NCBI GenBank assembly: GCA_030832095.1
Contig: JAURJT010000052.1
Location: 26,500-90,499, forward strand
DNA: 64,000 nucleotides
From: Gammaproteobacteria bacterium
Lineage (GTDB): Bacteria > Pseudomonadota > Gammaproteobacteria > Burkholderiales > Burkholderiaceae_B
Direction: 5' to 3'
Positions 8,545-17,790 of the stretch are shown piece after piece (within the stretch, counting starts at the first letter, position 1; every line of letters begins with the position of its first letter). A program made the translations under genes and the position numbers. The notes under the pieces are model-generated. The model was not told the origin of the DNA. It saw only the letters and a program-made list of their open reading frames with translations, and searched no databases.

Positions 8545-9531
8545 ATGATGTCAAATCGCATTCGTGTCACGTTGAGTACCTTGAGCTTCTTGGCGGCGCT
8601 GCTTAATTGGGGCCAGGCAAGAGCTAACGATTTTCCTAGTAAACCGATTCGTGTCATCGTTCCCTTTGCCGCGGGTGGTGCAAACGATTTAATTGCACGT
8701 GCTTTGCAGCGGCCGCTAGGAAAAGCGCTGGGTGGAACCGTGGTGGTTGAGAATCGTGCTGGCGGATCCACAAAGATTGGGACTCAAGCCTTACTGCGCG
8801 CCGAGCCTGATGGCCACACTTTGCTTTTGCTCGGCCACGTTGCGCTGATGAGCTACTACTATTCTGGAACCTACGATTCAAAGGTTTGGAATGAAATGAC
8901 AGTTTTAGGGCAGACGGGACAGATGGCTTGGGGAATGCTTGAAGCGCGTGCTGATGCACCATTTCAAACTTGGCAAGAACTGATCGCGTTTGCCAAGAAA
9001 AATCCAGGCAAACTCAGTGCAGGTGGGCCAGCGTTAGGTGGGATGATGAATTTGATTGTCATTGAAAGTGCCGCGAGTGCAGGAGTCGATATCACTTACA
9101 TCCCTTACGCTGGTGGTGGTCCGAGTGGTGCGGCGCTGCTAGGAGGTCATGTGCAATACCGCGTGGCGCAACCCCCTGAGGTTTATCCAAATGTGAAGGC
9201 AGGTTTAACCAGAGGTCTTGCTGTAGCGTTTCCGACTCGATTGCCTGAGATGCCTGATGTACCAACCTTAAAAGAGTTAGGCATTAAAGAGGACGTGCCT
9301 GTATTTGGTTTTGATTTTTGGGGGCCAGGTCAGATGCCCGCGGCGTTAGCGCAGAAAATATCAAAAGCGATTGAAGAGGCAATGAAAGACCCTGAATATA
9401 TTGAAATCGCCAAACGTTTGACGTATCAACCGATATTTACAGGGCCTGAAGCTCTTAAAGTCAGCATCCAGAACTTTGAGAGCAATGTTGGACCTAGATT
9501 AGAGAAGGCGTTTCCACGCAAGCCCAATTAG
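8545..9531 (+). CDS. Bug receptor 2
   Basis: A 328-aa solute-binding receptor with a signal peptide ending at GQARA before NDFPSKPIRVI, then VPFAAGGANDLIARAL, EPDGHTLLLLG and YIPYAGGGPSGAALLGG. The centre is less typical (the YYYSGTYDSKVWNEM segment), suggesting a different ligand from receptor 1. AAGGAG lies 5 nt before the ATG at 8545; the next codon is also ATG. It is last in the + operon. Its stop shares bases with the stop of the convergent M81 gene, leaving no room for a terminator. Confidence 0.92.
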   Translation: MMSNRIRVTLSTLSFLAALLNWGQARANDFPSKPIRVIVPFAAGGANDLIARALQRPLGKALGGTVVVENRAGGSTKIGTQALLRAEPDGHTLLLLGHVALMSYYYSGTYDSKVWNEMTVLGQTGQMAWGMLEARADAPFQTWQELIAFAKKNPGKLSAGGPALGGMMNLIVIESAASAGVDITYIPYAGGGPSGAALLGGHVQYRVAQPPEVYPNVKAGLTRGLAVAFPTRLPEMPDVPTLKELGIKEDVPVFGFDFWGPGQMPAALAQKISKAIEEAMKDPEYIEIAKRLTYQPIFTGPEALKVSIQNFESNVGPRLEKAFPRKPN

Positions 9532-11039
9532 CCATTAGTGACACGCTGGGCAGAAAATACACCACCGAGTGGTTTAAGGCGTACCCTATTGCGCAGTTTC
9601 TTAAATGGATAGTCGGTCGGATCCGCTAAGTAGTAGCCCGGAGCGAGCACGACGATGATGTGCTCAGCCAGCGGCTCAAACTCAGCGCGATAATGGCACG
9701 TACTTTTGAGCACCAGGATTTTTTGTTCGGCTGGCTCAATACCGAGATGTCTGAAAGGTGCTTGGTCAAGTGCCTGAAAGCGTTTGCTAGTCACTACGAT
9801 GCGAATGCCGTCCACACGCAGTAGCGCCATCGGACCGACATCAATCTCCCGACCGCCGGATACAGCACCGTCGGTTTTCATTTTTCCATTGCCTAACTTA
9901 TCAACGCTAAAGGTCGCTTCAAACGGTGTCACGCCAACCGGCCCTGAGCGGCCGCCAAGCTTCAACGTCACTTTGGAACCTTCTCCTGCCGCGTGGGCCG
10001 CCGCCGCTGCTTGTGCATCACACATAAAACCCAACACGACCCCTTGCGCTTGAGCAGCCACTAACGCCATGAGCACGCCGGTCGAGTCGGCCGAGCCACC
10101 ACAACCAGGGTTGTCTTGCGTGTCTGCGATGACGACGGCTCGGGAAGCACTGCTAGCCAGGTGTATCGCTAGTTCGACACCTTCTTCAGGGCTCACCATT
10201 TTCTCAGCAAAGTTTTTTTCTTGGGCCAGAATCTCAGCCATCATGTCGTCGGCAGCTTGATCAGCGACTTCTTGACTCCAGGCATGGGCGATCACTGAAG
10301 GGCCGCACCAGTAAAGATCTGAGGGAGGGAAACCCGCTAAGTAAGAGAGATTAATGAGGTCTCCGTCAACCACCTTTGAGCGCGCAGTGACCCCTTTAGA
10401 GGGCTCGACCATTGTGCATTGACCATTTAACGGGATCAAAAAAGGTGCTTTACGCAAAGCACGGCCGGTTGGTTGACCGCGTTTTAGGATGGCGTTGAGT
10501 GCTTGCGCTGCATATTGGCCGGTTTCAGCACGATCAATATGTGGATAGGTCCGATAGGCTGCAATTGCATCTGTGAGCTCAACCATTTGCGGGGTGACGT
10601 TGGCATGGTAATCAAGGCTAATGACGATTGGTATGTTTGGCCCTACGCAAGCACGCACCCGCCTGAGAACTTCGCCTTCGCCATCCTCAAAATCTTCGGT
10701 CACCATTGCGCCATGTAGATCAAGATAGATGGCATCGACAGGCATGGCAGCCGAAAGAGCACCAATTAAACTGCCGGTGATTCGCTCAAACGCGTCACGC
10801 GTAACCAAACCACCCGCACCGCCGCTGGTCCAAAGTAACGGCATTAACTCATGAGTCTGACGCATATCTTTGATAAAGCCAGTCAGTGCAAAACTACTGC
10901 TGCTTAGCCAAACCATGACATCATCGCCGAAGACGAGCGGCGGACGATCACGGTGCGATTGGAAATATGCGAAATCCGTTTTCGGTTCGACAAAACAATT
11001 TGTTTCGTGCTGAAAACCACCGATTGCAATGCGTGCCAT
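9528..11039 (-). CDS. M81 family metallopeptidase (MlrC / microcystinase C-like)
   Basis: A 503-aa protein with the N-terminal DUF1485 domain and C-terminal MlrC domain. Metal-binding candidates are visible in GGFQHETNCF near the start, IYLDLHGAM and SLDYHANVTPQ, followed by ADTQDNPGCGG of the second half. The founding member hydrolyses linear microcystin products, but most homologues sit in catabolic clusters with transport genes and have unknown amide substrates. It is the last gene of the long - strand operon, following the OYE by 72 bp. Confidence 0.9.
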   Translation of the reverse strand: MARIAIGGFQHETNCFVEPKTDFAYFQSHRDRPPLVFGDDVMVWLSSSSFALTGFIKDMRQTHELMPLLWTSGGAGGLVTRDAFERITGSLIGALSAAMPVDAIYLDLHGAMVTEDFEDGEGEVLRRVRACVGPNIPIVISLDYHANVTPQMVELTDAIAAYRTYPHIDRAETGQYAAQALNAILKRGQPTGRALRKAPFLIPLNGQCTMVEPSKGVTARSKVVDGDLINLSYLAGFPPSDLYWCGPSVIAHAWSQEVADQAADDMMAEILAQEKNFAEKMVSPEEGVELAIHLASSASRAVVIADTQDNPGCGGSADSTGVLMALVAAQAQGVVLGFMCDAQAAAAAHAAGEGSKVTLKLGGRSGPVGVTPFEATFSVDKLGNGKMKTDGAVSGGREIDVGPMALLRVDGIRIVVTSKRFQALDQAPFRHLGIEPAEQKILVLKSTCHYRAEFEPLAEHIIVVLAPGYYLADPTDYPFKKLRNRVRLKPLGGVFSAQRVTNG

Positions 11040-11111
11040 ATTAGACCTTTATGTCAACGTGCCGCGTCGAGCTGACTCAGAACAAACAGGTTTGTTGCGA
11101 TGCCATTCGCA

Positions 11112-12188
11112 TCAATCAACAAAAAACCCTGGCCGTACCCGCAACCGATTGATAAACACAGGTTGTAAACCCACGCTTGACAAATGCTCTGGTGTCGTTG
11201 GTAAGCGTTTGGGTTGCCAAGCTGGGTCTACGATATCTTTTGGCCAATTAGGATTCAAAATTGCCGAGCGACCTAAGGCAATGACATCGGCGCCAAGATC
11301 CAATACTTTTTGAGCATCGTTGCGATCCCAGATATGTCCTGCGGCAAATATTGGCAGGTCGGCAGGTATCACGCGCTTAAAAATATCGAGTGGGTGCTCA
11401 GAGGGTCGTTTGATCGACGGTTTAAAGGCGTCCCACAAAGACATATGTAAAAAATCAATACCATCATCGGCGAGCCACTTCGCAAGTTGTAGGCTTTCGT
11501 CCAAATCAATGCCGCGCGCGTTGCCGCCGTCTTCAGGTGAAATCCTAACGCCCACAACAAACTCTTTTGGTACGCGAGCGCGCACTGCTTGCATTGTTCT
11601 TCGTAAGAGTCGTGCACGATTTTCGTACGAGCCACCCCATTGATCGGTACGGCTATTTTCGCTAGAACTTAAAAACTGCGTAAACAGATAGCCATGCGCC
11701 CCATGAATTTCAATGCCGTCCATCTTGGCTGCATGCGCACGCACAGCCGCTTGCGCAAAATCTTCGATGACCTGCTCAAGCTCGTGCTCAGTTGCAGCAC
11801 GCGCGCCGGTCGGGCCGCCGTCATTGGCGCTAATCGGTTGCCCTCCACAGACCGTTTGATCGGCTCGCAAGCCACCGTGAAAAATTTGCATCAAGGCAAG
11901 GCTCTTGCGTTGATGCATCTCATGTGCAAGGCGCGTCAAGCCGGGTAATTGGGCATCATCAGAAATTCCAAGCGCACCAGGCCAGCCTTGACCTAGCTTT
12001 GAAACGTGTGCTGCGCACGACGTGATGATTCCAAAGCCACCTTCGGCCCGAAGGTTTAACCACTGCAACTCTTCATTGCTAAGCGTGCCGTCAGCGTGGC
12101 TCTGTGAGTTGGTCAGTGCGGCGAGCGCTAATCGGTTTGGCGCCCAAACACCATTACGAAAACGAACAGGTTCGAGGATGTTTTTCAT
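11112..12188 (-). CDS. NADH:flavin oxidoreductase (old yellow enzyme)
   Basis: A 358-aa FMN TIM-barrel reductase with NRLALAALTNSQSH near the start, QIFHGG, the IHGAHGYLFTQFLS signature, RTDQWGGSYENRAR, and the C-terminal VIALGRSAILNPNWP. It belongs to the NADH oxidase-like ene-reductase group without an added FAD/NAD half. Its start codon overlaps the end of the upstream tctA gene by 4 bp, so translation is probably coupled to the transporter. Expected role: reduction of an unsaturated imported acid or thioester. Confidence 0.9.
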   Translation of the reverse strand: MKNILEPVRFRNGVWAPNRLALAALTNSQSHADGTLSNEELQWLNLRAEGGFGIITSCAAHVSKLGQGWPGALGISDDAQLPGLTRLAHEMHQRKSLALMQIFHGGLRADQTVCGGQPISANDGGPTGARAATEHELEQVIEDFAQAAVRAHAAKMDGIEIHGAHGYLFTQFLSSSENSRTDQWGGSYENRARLLRRTMQAVRARVPKEFVVGVRISPEDGGNARGIDLDESLQLAKWLADDGIDFLHMSLWDAFKPSIKRPSEHPLDIFKRVIPADLPIFAAGHIWDRNDAQKVLDLGADVIALGRSAILNPNWPKDIVDPAWQPKRLPTTPEHLSSVGLQPVFINRLRVRPGFFVD

Positions 12189-13711
12189 TCAGAGCTCTCT
12201 GGAATAATTTTTTTGACTTTGATGCCTAGCATTCGAGCTGCTAGTTCGCGCAGCGGCTCAAGCATGAGGACGACGATCACTAAGATCCAAATGACAATCG
12301 CGATTGGGCTGGTATAGAAGACTGAGACTTCGCCCAAGCTCATAAAGAGCCCTTCGCGCATATGCTTCTCGATCAAAGGCCCCAATACTAGGCCGACCAC
12401 CATCGGTGCGAGTTGAAACTCAAGCTTGCGCAGCGTGTAGCCGATGAGAGCTACGACCAGTAACATGCCCACGTCAAGCATACTGTTGCGTACGCTATAA
12501 CAGCCTATCGCAGCCATCATCAAAATAATCGGTAAGAAAATGTGGTTTGGCACACGCAGCAAACTCACCCACACGCTGACCAAGGGCACATTTAAAATGA
12601 CGAGCATCACATTACCCACAAGCATCGAAGCGATCACACCCCAAAACACTTGAGGGTGAGCCGTCATCATCATCGGGCCGGGTTGTACGCCGTGCACCAT
12701 CATGGCGGCAAGCATCAAGGCAGTGACCGAACCAAACGGAATCCCGAGGGCCAGTAATGGCACCATCGACGAGGTAGCCGCTGCGTTATTGGCAGTCTCA
12801 GGTCCAGCCACACCTTCGATCGCGCCTTCGCCAAGCTCGTGTTTGTATTTTGAAACACTTTTCTCAAGTCGATACGCGGCAAAGCTGGCCAGTGTGGCAG
12901 AAGGTCCAGGAAGTAAGCCAAAGATAAATCCCAAAATGGTGCCTCGTCCAAACGGCGCGACTGAACGACGCCATTCTTGCTTCGAGGGAAACATCTCACG
13001 CAGTTTCACCGGTAAGGGTTTGACCTGTTTTTGTAGGGTCTCGACCACACTCATGATTTCGGCAATACCGTAGAGCCCCACGACCAAGGCGACCAACTCA
13101 ACGCCGAGTGTTAAATCAGCGATGCCAAAGGTAAAGCGATCTTGACCCGTCACCGCCTCTTGCCCAACGGTGCTAAGCATCAGACCAATCGCCATCGGAA
13201 AAATGCCGGCGGCGAGTGAGCCACCTGAGATTCTTGAAAATAGCAGCAACCCACCTGCGGTGAGCGCAAAAAATTCTGCCGGCCCAAACAATAGGCCGAC
13301 CTCAGCTAAGGCCGGTGCAAACAGCATCACGCCTATCACCGAGATAACGCCACCAACGAACGACCCAGCTGCCACAATCGTTAACACGGCGCCAGCTCGG
13401 CCTTTTTTGGTGAGCTTGTACCCATCAAGGCAGGTGATGACAGAGGCAGATTCACCAGGCATGTTGACGAGAATAGCGGTGGTCGAACCACCATACATTG
13501 CGCCATAAAACATTCCGGCCATCATGATCAGACCGCTCGTTGGATCGAGCGAATAGCTCAACGGCAAAATCATGGCAATACCGGCGGTCGGTCCTAACCC
13601 GGGCAAGACGCCAATTAAGGTCCCTGCCAGTGCGCCGACTAAGGCGGCCAGCAAATTGTTGAAGGTAAACGCGACACTCAGGCCGTAAAGAATTCCGTCA
13701 AGTGCGTCCAT
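12185..13711 (-). CDS. tctA: Tripartite tricarboxylate transporter large permease TctA
   Basis: A 508-aa polytopic inner-membrane protein with about 11-12 hydrophobic segments. It carries both family signatures: GVLPGLGPTAGIAMILPLSY near residue 40 and GESASVITCLDGYKLTKKG near 110, plus GPETANNAAATSSMVPLLALG in the second half. It drives cation-coupled uptake of a carboxylate delivered by a Bug/TctC protein. The order Bug-TctB-TctA is contiguous here, so this is one of only two complete TTT systems in the window. Confidence 0.95.
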   Translation of the reverse strand: MDALDGILYGLSVAFTFNNLLAALVGALAGTLIGVLPGLGPTAGIAMILPLSYSLDPTSGLIMMAGMFYGAMYGGSTTAILVNMPGESASVITCLDGYKLTKKGRAGAVLTIVAAGSFVGGVISVIGVMLFAPALAEVGLLFGPAEFFALTAGGLLLFSRISGGSLAAGIFPMAIGLMLSTVGQEAVTGQDRFTFGIADLTLGVELVALVVGLYGIAEIMSVVETLQKQVKPLPVKLREMFPSKQEWRRSVAPFGRGTILGFIFGLLPGPSATLASFAAYRLEKSVSKYKHELGEGAIEGVAGPETANNAAATSSMVPLLALGIPFGSVTALMLAAMMVHGVQPGPMMMTAHPQVFWGVIASMLVGNVMLVILNVPLVSVWVSLLRVPNHIFLPIILMMAAIGCYSVRNSMLDVGMLLVVALIGYTLRKLEFQLAPMVVGLVLGPLIEKHMREGLFMSLGEVSVFYTSPIAIVIWILVIVVLMLEPLRELAARMLGIKVKKIIPESSE

Positions 13712-13730
13712 GGCAGGCGTGACCTATTTT

Positions 13731-14204
13731 TTAAAATGTGATTGCAAAAGTGGGCATTGGAACTTTTAGCAAATAGATAAAGCAAACATAGATCACGCCG
13801 GTCATGAGTGCTGCGTAAGCGGCGCAGCGTAGCAGCGGCAAGGTCGACAGTAAACGGATCAAAAGCGTCGCAAAGGCCCAGCTGCTAAGTGAATAGCCCA
13901 ACCAAGGCATTGTTGTGAAGTAAAGCGCGAGTAAAGCAATGAGTTTAAATAATCTTAGGCGATCTTGCCCAACGGGTATATCAATGCCTTCGGTGCGTGC
14001 CGCTTTCCAGCCTTCCCAAATGGTCGCCACACTGGCAAAGCCCAGAATTCCTCCGACGAGCACGGGAAACAATCCTGCGCCGGGCGCGTCCATCTCACCG
14101 AATGGCAACCGACTAGCCAGCGCAAGGTAACAGGCTGAAAGCAAAAGACCCAAGCCGCCAGTTGACAGGTAGGCGGTACGCTTTGAAATCGAGAGACTCG
14201 TCAT
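13731..14204 (-). CDS. tctB: Tripartite tricarboxylate transporter small permease TctB
   Basis: A 157-aa membrane protein with four predicted transmembrane segments and the DUF1468/TctB pattern: LSACYLALASRLPFGEMDAPGAG early, a Gly-rich second helix, and a C-terminal VCFIYLLKVPMP. It is the small membrane partner of TctA, 19 bp upstream of it in transcription order and 11 bp after the Bug gene. Confidence 0.92.
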   Translation of the reverse strand: MTSLSISKRTAYLSTGGLGLLLSACYLALASRLPFGEMDAPGAGLFPVLVGGILGFASVATIWEGWKAARTEGIDIPVGQDRLRLFKLIALLALYFTTMPWLGYSLSSWAFATLLIRLLSTLPLLRCAAYAALMTGVIYVCFIYLLKVPMPTFAITF

Positions 14205-14215
14205 ATTGAGCGGGC

Positions 14216-15205
14216 TTAAGATTTTTGATCGAGCAATTTCAACAGCTCGGTAAAGGTTTCAGTATCTCGAATGATCTCTGCACTAAGCTCTGCTGGGCTT
14301 TTGGGGTCGAGCGCATAACCTTCTTTGGCAAAGGTCGCATATTCAGGGCTGCTGATGACTTGCGTAGAGGCGCTGACTAGTTTGTCGAGTACCTCTTTAG
14401 GCAAGCCTTTGGGCGCCATGACATAAAACTGGGCAGATAAGGTTGTCTTGTAGCCCGCATCAATTGTTGAAACGGCCTCTGGTACAGGATCGTAAACGCC
14501 TTTTTTAAACACGGCTAAGACCCGTACTTTGCCTGCTTGAACCTGACCCGGGATGCCCACTGCTCCGGTAAAAAGCGTGGCTTCCACCCGATTACCCAAG
14601 AGCGCTAATAAGGCCTCACCACTACCACCGGTAAAGGGGATCGTACGCAGTTTCAGATCACTGTTTTTGTTGAATTCTTGAGCGACCAAATCAGGTACGG
14701 TGCGCAGGCCCGAGACTGAAGCGCGCACTTTGTTTGGATTCTTTCTGACATGCGCCAGAAATTCTTCAAAAGTCTTCCAAGGGGCATCCGCACGTACGAC
14801 GAGGATCACAGGCATTTCACCAAGCTTGGCGATCGGTTGGTAAGCGTCGGGGGTTTTGAACGTCAGGCTTTGATTAACCAGAGGTTGGTAGGCCAAAATA
14901 CTATTCGTCCCTAAGCCAATGGTGTAACCGTCTGGCTTGGCTCGTGCGATGATGCCAAAGCCAATCGTACCCGAGCCACCCGGTTTATTTTCGACATTGA
15001 CTTCGACGCCTAAAATTTTTTCAAGCTGAGTTGCAAATTGCCTTGAAATAGGATCGGTTGAACCGGCTGGCCCATACGGAACGACAAAGGTGATGGGGCG
15101 GTTAGGATAAGACTGCGCGACAGTGTTGAGGGGTAACGCGCACACTGCAGCAGTGAGTATGAAGCGTACAAGCCCAGCAAAAGCGGAGCAAAAATATGGT
15201 CGCAT
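14216..15205 (-). CDS. tctC: Bug/TctC receptor 3 (cognate to adjacent TctAB)
   Basis: A 329-aa receptor. Upstream in-frame codons exist, but AAAGGAG followed 7 nt later by ATG fixes the start at 15205. A signal peptide of roughly 30 residues ends near NTVAQ before SYPNRPITFV. The ligand loop reads VPYGPAGSTDPISRQF (AGSTDP rather than GGGTD), followed by PDGYTIGLGTNSI. Direct linkage to tctB and tctA makes it the likely substrate-binding subunit of this transporter. Confidence 0.93.
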   Translation of the reverse strand: MRPYFCSAFAGLVRFILTAAVCALPLNTVAQSYPNRPITFVVPYGPAGSTDPISRQFATQLEKILGVEVNVENKPGGSGTIGFGIIARAKPDGYTIGLGTNSILAYQPLVNQSLTFKTPDAYQPIAKLGEMPVILVVRADAPWKTFEEFLAHVRKNPNKVRASVSGLRTVPDLVAQEFNKNSDLKLRTIPFTGGSGEALLALLGNRVEATLFTGAVGIPGQVQAGKVRVLAVFKKGVYDPVPEAVSTIDAGYKTTLSAQFYVMAPKGLPKEVLDKLVSASTQVISSPEYATFAKEGYALDPKSPAELSAEIIRDTETFTELLKLLDQKS

Positions 15206-15215
15206 AGCAACTCCT

Positions 15216-16571
15216 TTAACGGTCAACACCCATAATGCTGCGATAGTCTTTGTCTACTGCTGAAAGCGTACCCAAGCGCAACATCATGTCAGTATCCATC
15301 GTGCCCGAGATGCCTGGATTGGTTGGCAGGTCGCACACCACTTTGTTGGCCTTGATCTCGGCAATCTGCTCTGGCGTCATCCCCAGAACTTCGCGCAAGA
15401 TAGCATCGTTATCTTCGCCAAAGCGTGGCCCTGACTTTTTAATATGCGCGTCGCGAAAGCGTAGTTTGTACGGACGCCCAATAATTGGACGCGGGCCAAT
15501 CGGAGCGGGGTGTTCGACGCGCTCATAAAAGCCACGGTGCTGTAAGTGTTCGTTAATGAATAAGTCTTTACTGTTTAGGACTGGGCCGCTTGCAATATCT
15601 TGTGCTTGTAGCATGCGCGTTAACTCAGTGACCTCTAGAGGCGCAGTCCAAGCCGACACCAACGTATTGACCTCGACGCGGTGCTCACGGCGAGCTGCAG
15701 CAGTCGCGTACCGCTTATCTTGCGCCAGGGCAGGTTGACCCATCAACACTGCGAGCTTTGCCCACCGTTCATCTGAGTCAACGGTAAGCGCAATCCATTG
15801 ATCGTTACCACTGGCACGATATAAATTGCTTGGCACATGCTCAAGGTCTTCATTACCGATGCGAGGTCGGTCAGTGCCGTCGAGTTGCTTTTGAATCAAG
15901 GCTTCTGGGATGAGCGAAAGTCCGAGTTGATACATGCCGCAGTCGATCCACTGACCTTGTCCAGTCTTGCGCATGTGTACGATCGCCGCCCATAGCGCGT
16001 TCATGCCTGCCCAGCAGGCGATAAAGTCTGGATAAGATTGGCCAACTTTCCAGGGCTTGTCGCCCTCGTAGCCGGTGTAGAAGGTCACACCCATCGTGGC
16101 TTCAAGCGTGGTGCCTTGACTTGGAAACGCCGACCAAGGCCCGCTTGAACCATAGCCGGTGTTCGACAACATAATGAGCGAAGGCTTAATCTTTTTGAGC
16201 TCGTCGTAATTCAGGCCCCACTTGCGCATGACCCGCGGCGTGTAGTTCTCAAGAACGATATCGCTTTTTCGAACTAAATCGCGAAAGATCTCTTGGCCTT
16301 TTTCCTGGCCTAAATCAAGGGCCAGAGACCGTTTGCCACGGTTCACAACATAAAAAATACCCGAACGATTCCAGGGATCTTGCGCAGGATCATTATCGAG
16401 ATAGGGGCCAAAGGCTCGACCACGCGTCTGATCTAGTTTGTGTGGCGCTTCAATCTTGATGACCTCGGCACCTAAGTCACTTAAGAGCCCGGCCATATAC
16501 GGCACGGCAAAGACGTACGACAAATCCAAGACGCGAACGCCCTCAAGAGGTAGTTTCTTTTTCTTTTCCAT
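15216..16571 (-). CDS. Class III CoA-transferase, catalytic-Asp subunit of a pair
   Basis: A 451-aa CaiB/BaiF protein, longer than usual by a C-terminal extension. It has GVRVLDLSYVFAVPYMAGLL, NRGKRSLALDL, NTGYGSSGPW and the catalytic motif at 179-183 (SYPDF, Asp182). It starts 3 bp after the stop of a second class III gene that lacks this Asp, so the two may form a heteromer as in benzylsuccinate CoA-transferase BbsEF. Probable role: activating the acid imported by the downstream TTT system. Confidence 0.9.
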   Translation of the reverse strand: MEKKKKLPLEGVRVLDLSYVFAVPYMAGLLSDLGAEVIKIEAPHKLDQTRGRAFGPYLDNDPAQDPWNRSGIFYVVNRGKRSLALDLGQEKGQEIFRDLVRKSDIVLENYTPRVMRKWGLNYDELKKIKPSLIMLSNTGYGSSGPWSAFPSQGTTLEATMGVTFYTGYEGDKPWKVGQSYPDFIACWAGMNALWAAIVHMRKTGQGQWIDCGMYQLGLSLIPEALIQKQLDGTDRPRIGNEDLEHVPSNLYRASGNDQWIALTVDSDERWAKLAVLMGQPALAQDKRYATAAARREHRVEVNTLVSAWTAPLEVTELTRMLQAQDIASGPVLNSKDLFINEHLQHRGFYERVEHPAPIGPRPIIGRPYKLRFRDAHIKKSGPRFGEDNDAILREVLGMTPEQIAEIKANKVVCDLPTNPGISGTMDTDMMLRLGTLSAVDKDYRSIMGVDR

Positions 16572-16573
16572 GA

Positions 16574-17779
16574 TCAGTGTCCCGTCACTTTCGCAACACC
16601 AAGGCGGGCGAGCTCGTCGCTGCTTAAGCCAAGCTGCGTGACCAGAATTTCATGACGATGCTCATCTAGCATGGGCGAGCGACGACGCACCTTTGTTGGG
16701 GTGACAGATAGCTTAGTCAGTTCTGCCGGAAACTGTAAGTGCGTGTTCGTCGCAGGATGTGCAACTTCAGCGAACGCTTGGCGTTCATTGAGATGCTCGC
16801 AGTTCAGTAGATCGTCTGCGCTTTGCACCATACCGATTAAGAGTCTTTTGGTTGCACCCGCGAGAAATACGTCTTTGGCGTCACGATCTTGTACGCACTC
16901 TTCAAGTAACGCGCGCACTTCGGGCACACGCTTTTCGCGTTGTGGCGGGCTTGCGAATTTCGCTTCACGAAACTCAGGACGACCAAACAAATCGGCCAGT
17001 GTTTCGAAGGGCGCGCCACCACCAGTTTGAAACGCCAGAAAACCTTTGCGTGCTGCAATCGGTTCGCCTGCGAAGGGGTCTTGCACAACAGCGCGCCGGC
17101 CTTGTACAGCACCTAAAAAGCCGTAGTACGACTGATTCAAAACCAACTCAGAGGCGAGGCACTCATGAATCGATACGTCAACGTGTTCACCAAACTGATC
17201 GGCTTGTGCAGCAGCATACGCCATGGTTGACGCGTAGGCGCCGGTTAAGCCGGCACAGTAAAAGGATTGCGATAAGCCATGCTTGAGTGGTTCGCGATCG
17301 ACTTGACCGCTGATCGCCATGATCCCGCTCATTGCTTGCAGGGTGAGATCGCTAGCGCGGTAATGCGCATACGGACCGGTTTGACCAAAATTCGTGATTG
17401 AGGTGACGACAAGTGTCGGGTTCCACTCAAGCAATTGATCAACGCTATAGCCCCAGCTCTCAAGCCTGCCTGGCCGAAAGCTTTCGATCACAATATCGCT
17501 GTTCTCTATGAGTTTGCGCAGCACGGGTCGGCTCGAGGCCAAGCGCAAGTCGAGCGCTACGCTGCGTTTGTTCCAATTCAAATATTGAAACAACAGACTC
17601 TGCTCGCCGGCTGCGGCATCGGTTTTCAATGGCGCAAGATAGCGCGCAAAGTCACCCTTGCCCGGCTGTTCGACTTTAATAACGTCTGCACCGTAGTCGC
17701 CTAGTAGCCGAGCCGCAAAGGGCCCGGCGATACCGTGACTCAGATCCAGAACGCGTACGCCCTGTAACGCAGATTGCAT
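16574..17779 (-). CDS. Class III CoA-transferase homologue lacking the catalytic Asp
   Basis: A 401-aa CaiB/BaiF fold protein with GVRVLDLSHGIAGPFAARLL, NWNKRSVALDL and ITNFGQTGPY. At the position of the catalytic Asp (normally G-x-S-x-A-D-x-x-x-G) it reads GLSQSFYCAG, giving Phe173. This predicts a non-catalytic or structural partner for the adjacent Asp-containing subunit. It lies 12 bp after the MaoC-like gene and 3 bp before its paralogue, so co-expression is nearly certain. Confidence 0.88.
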   Translation of the reverse strand: MQSALQGVRVLDLSHGIAGPFAARLLGDYGADVIKVEQPGKGDFARYLAPLKTDAAAGEQSLLFQYLNWNKRSVALDLRLASSRPVLRKLIENSDIVIESFRPGRLESWGYSVDQLLEWNPTLVVTSITNFGQTGPYAHYRASDLTLQAMSGIMAISGQVDREPLKHGLSQSFYCAGLTGAYASTMAYAAAQADQFGEHVDVSIHECLASELVLNQSYYGFLGAVQGRRAVVQDPFAGEPIAARKGFLAFQTGGGAPFETLADLFGRPEFREAKFASPPQREKRVPEVRALLEECVQDRDAKDVFLAGATKRLLIGMVQSADDLLNCEHLNERQAFAEVAHPATNTHLQFPAELTKLSVTPTKVRRRSPMLDEHRHEILVTQLGLSSDELARLGVAKVTGH

Positions 17780-17790
17780 GCTGACTCGAC

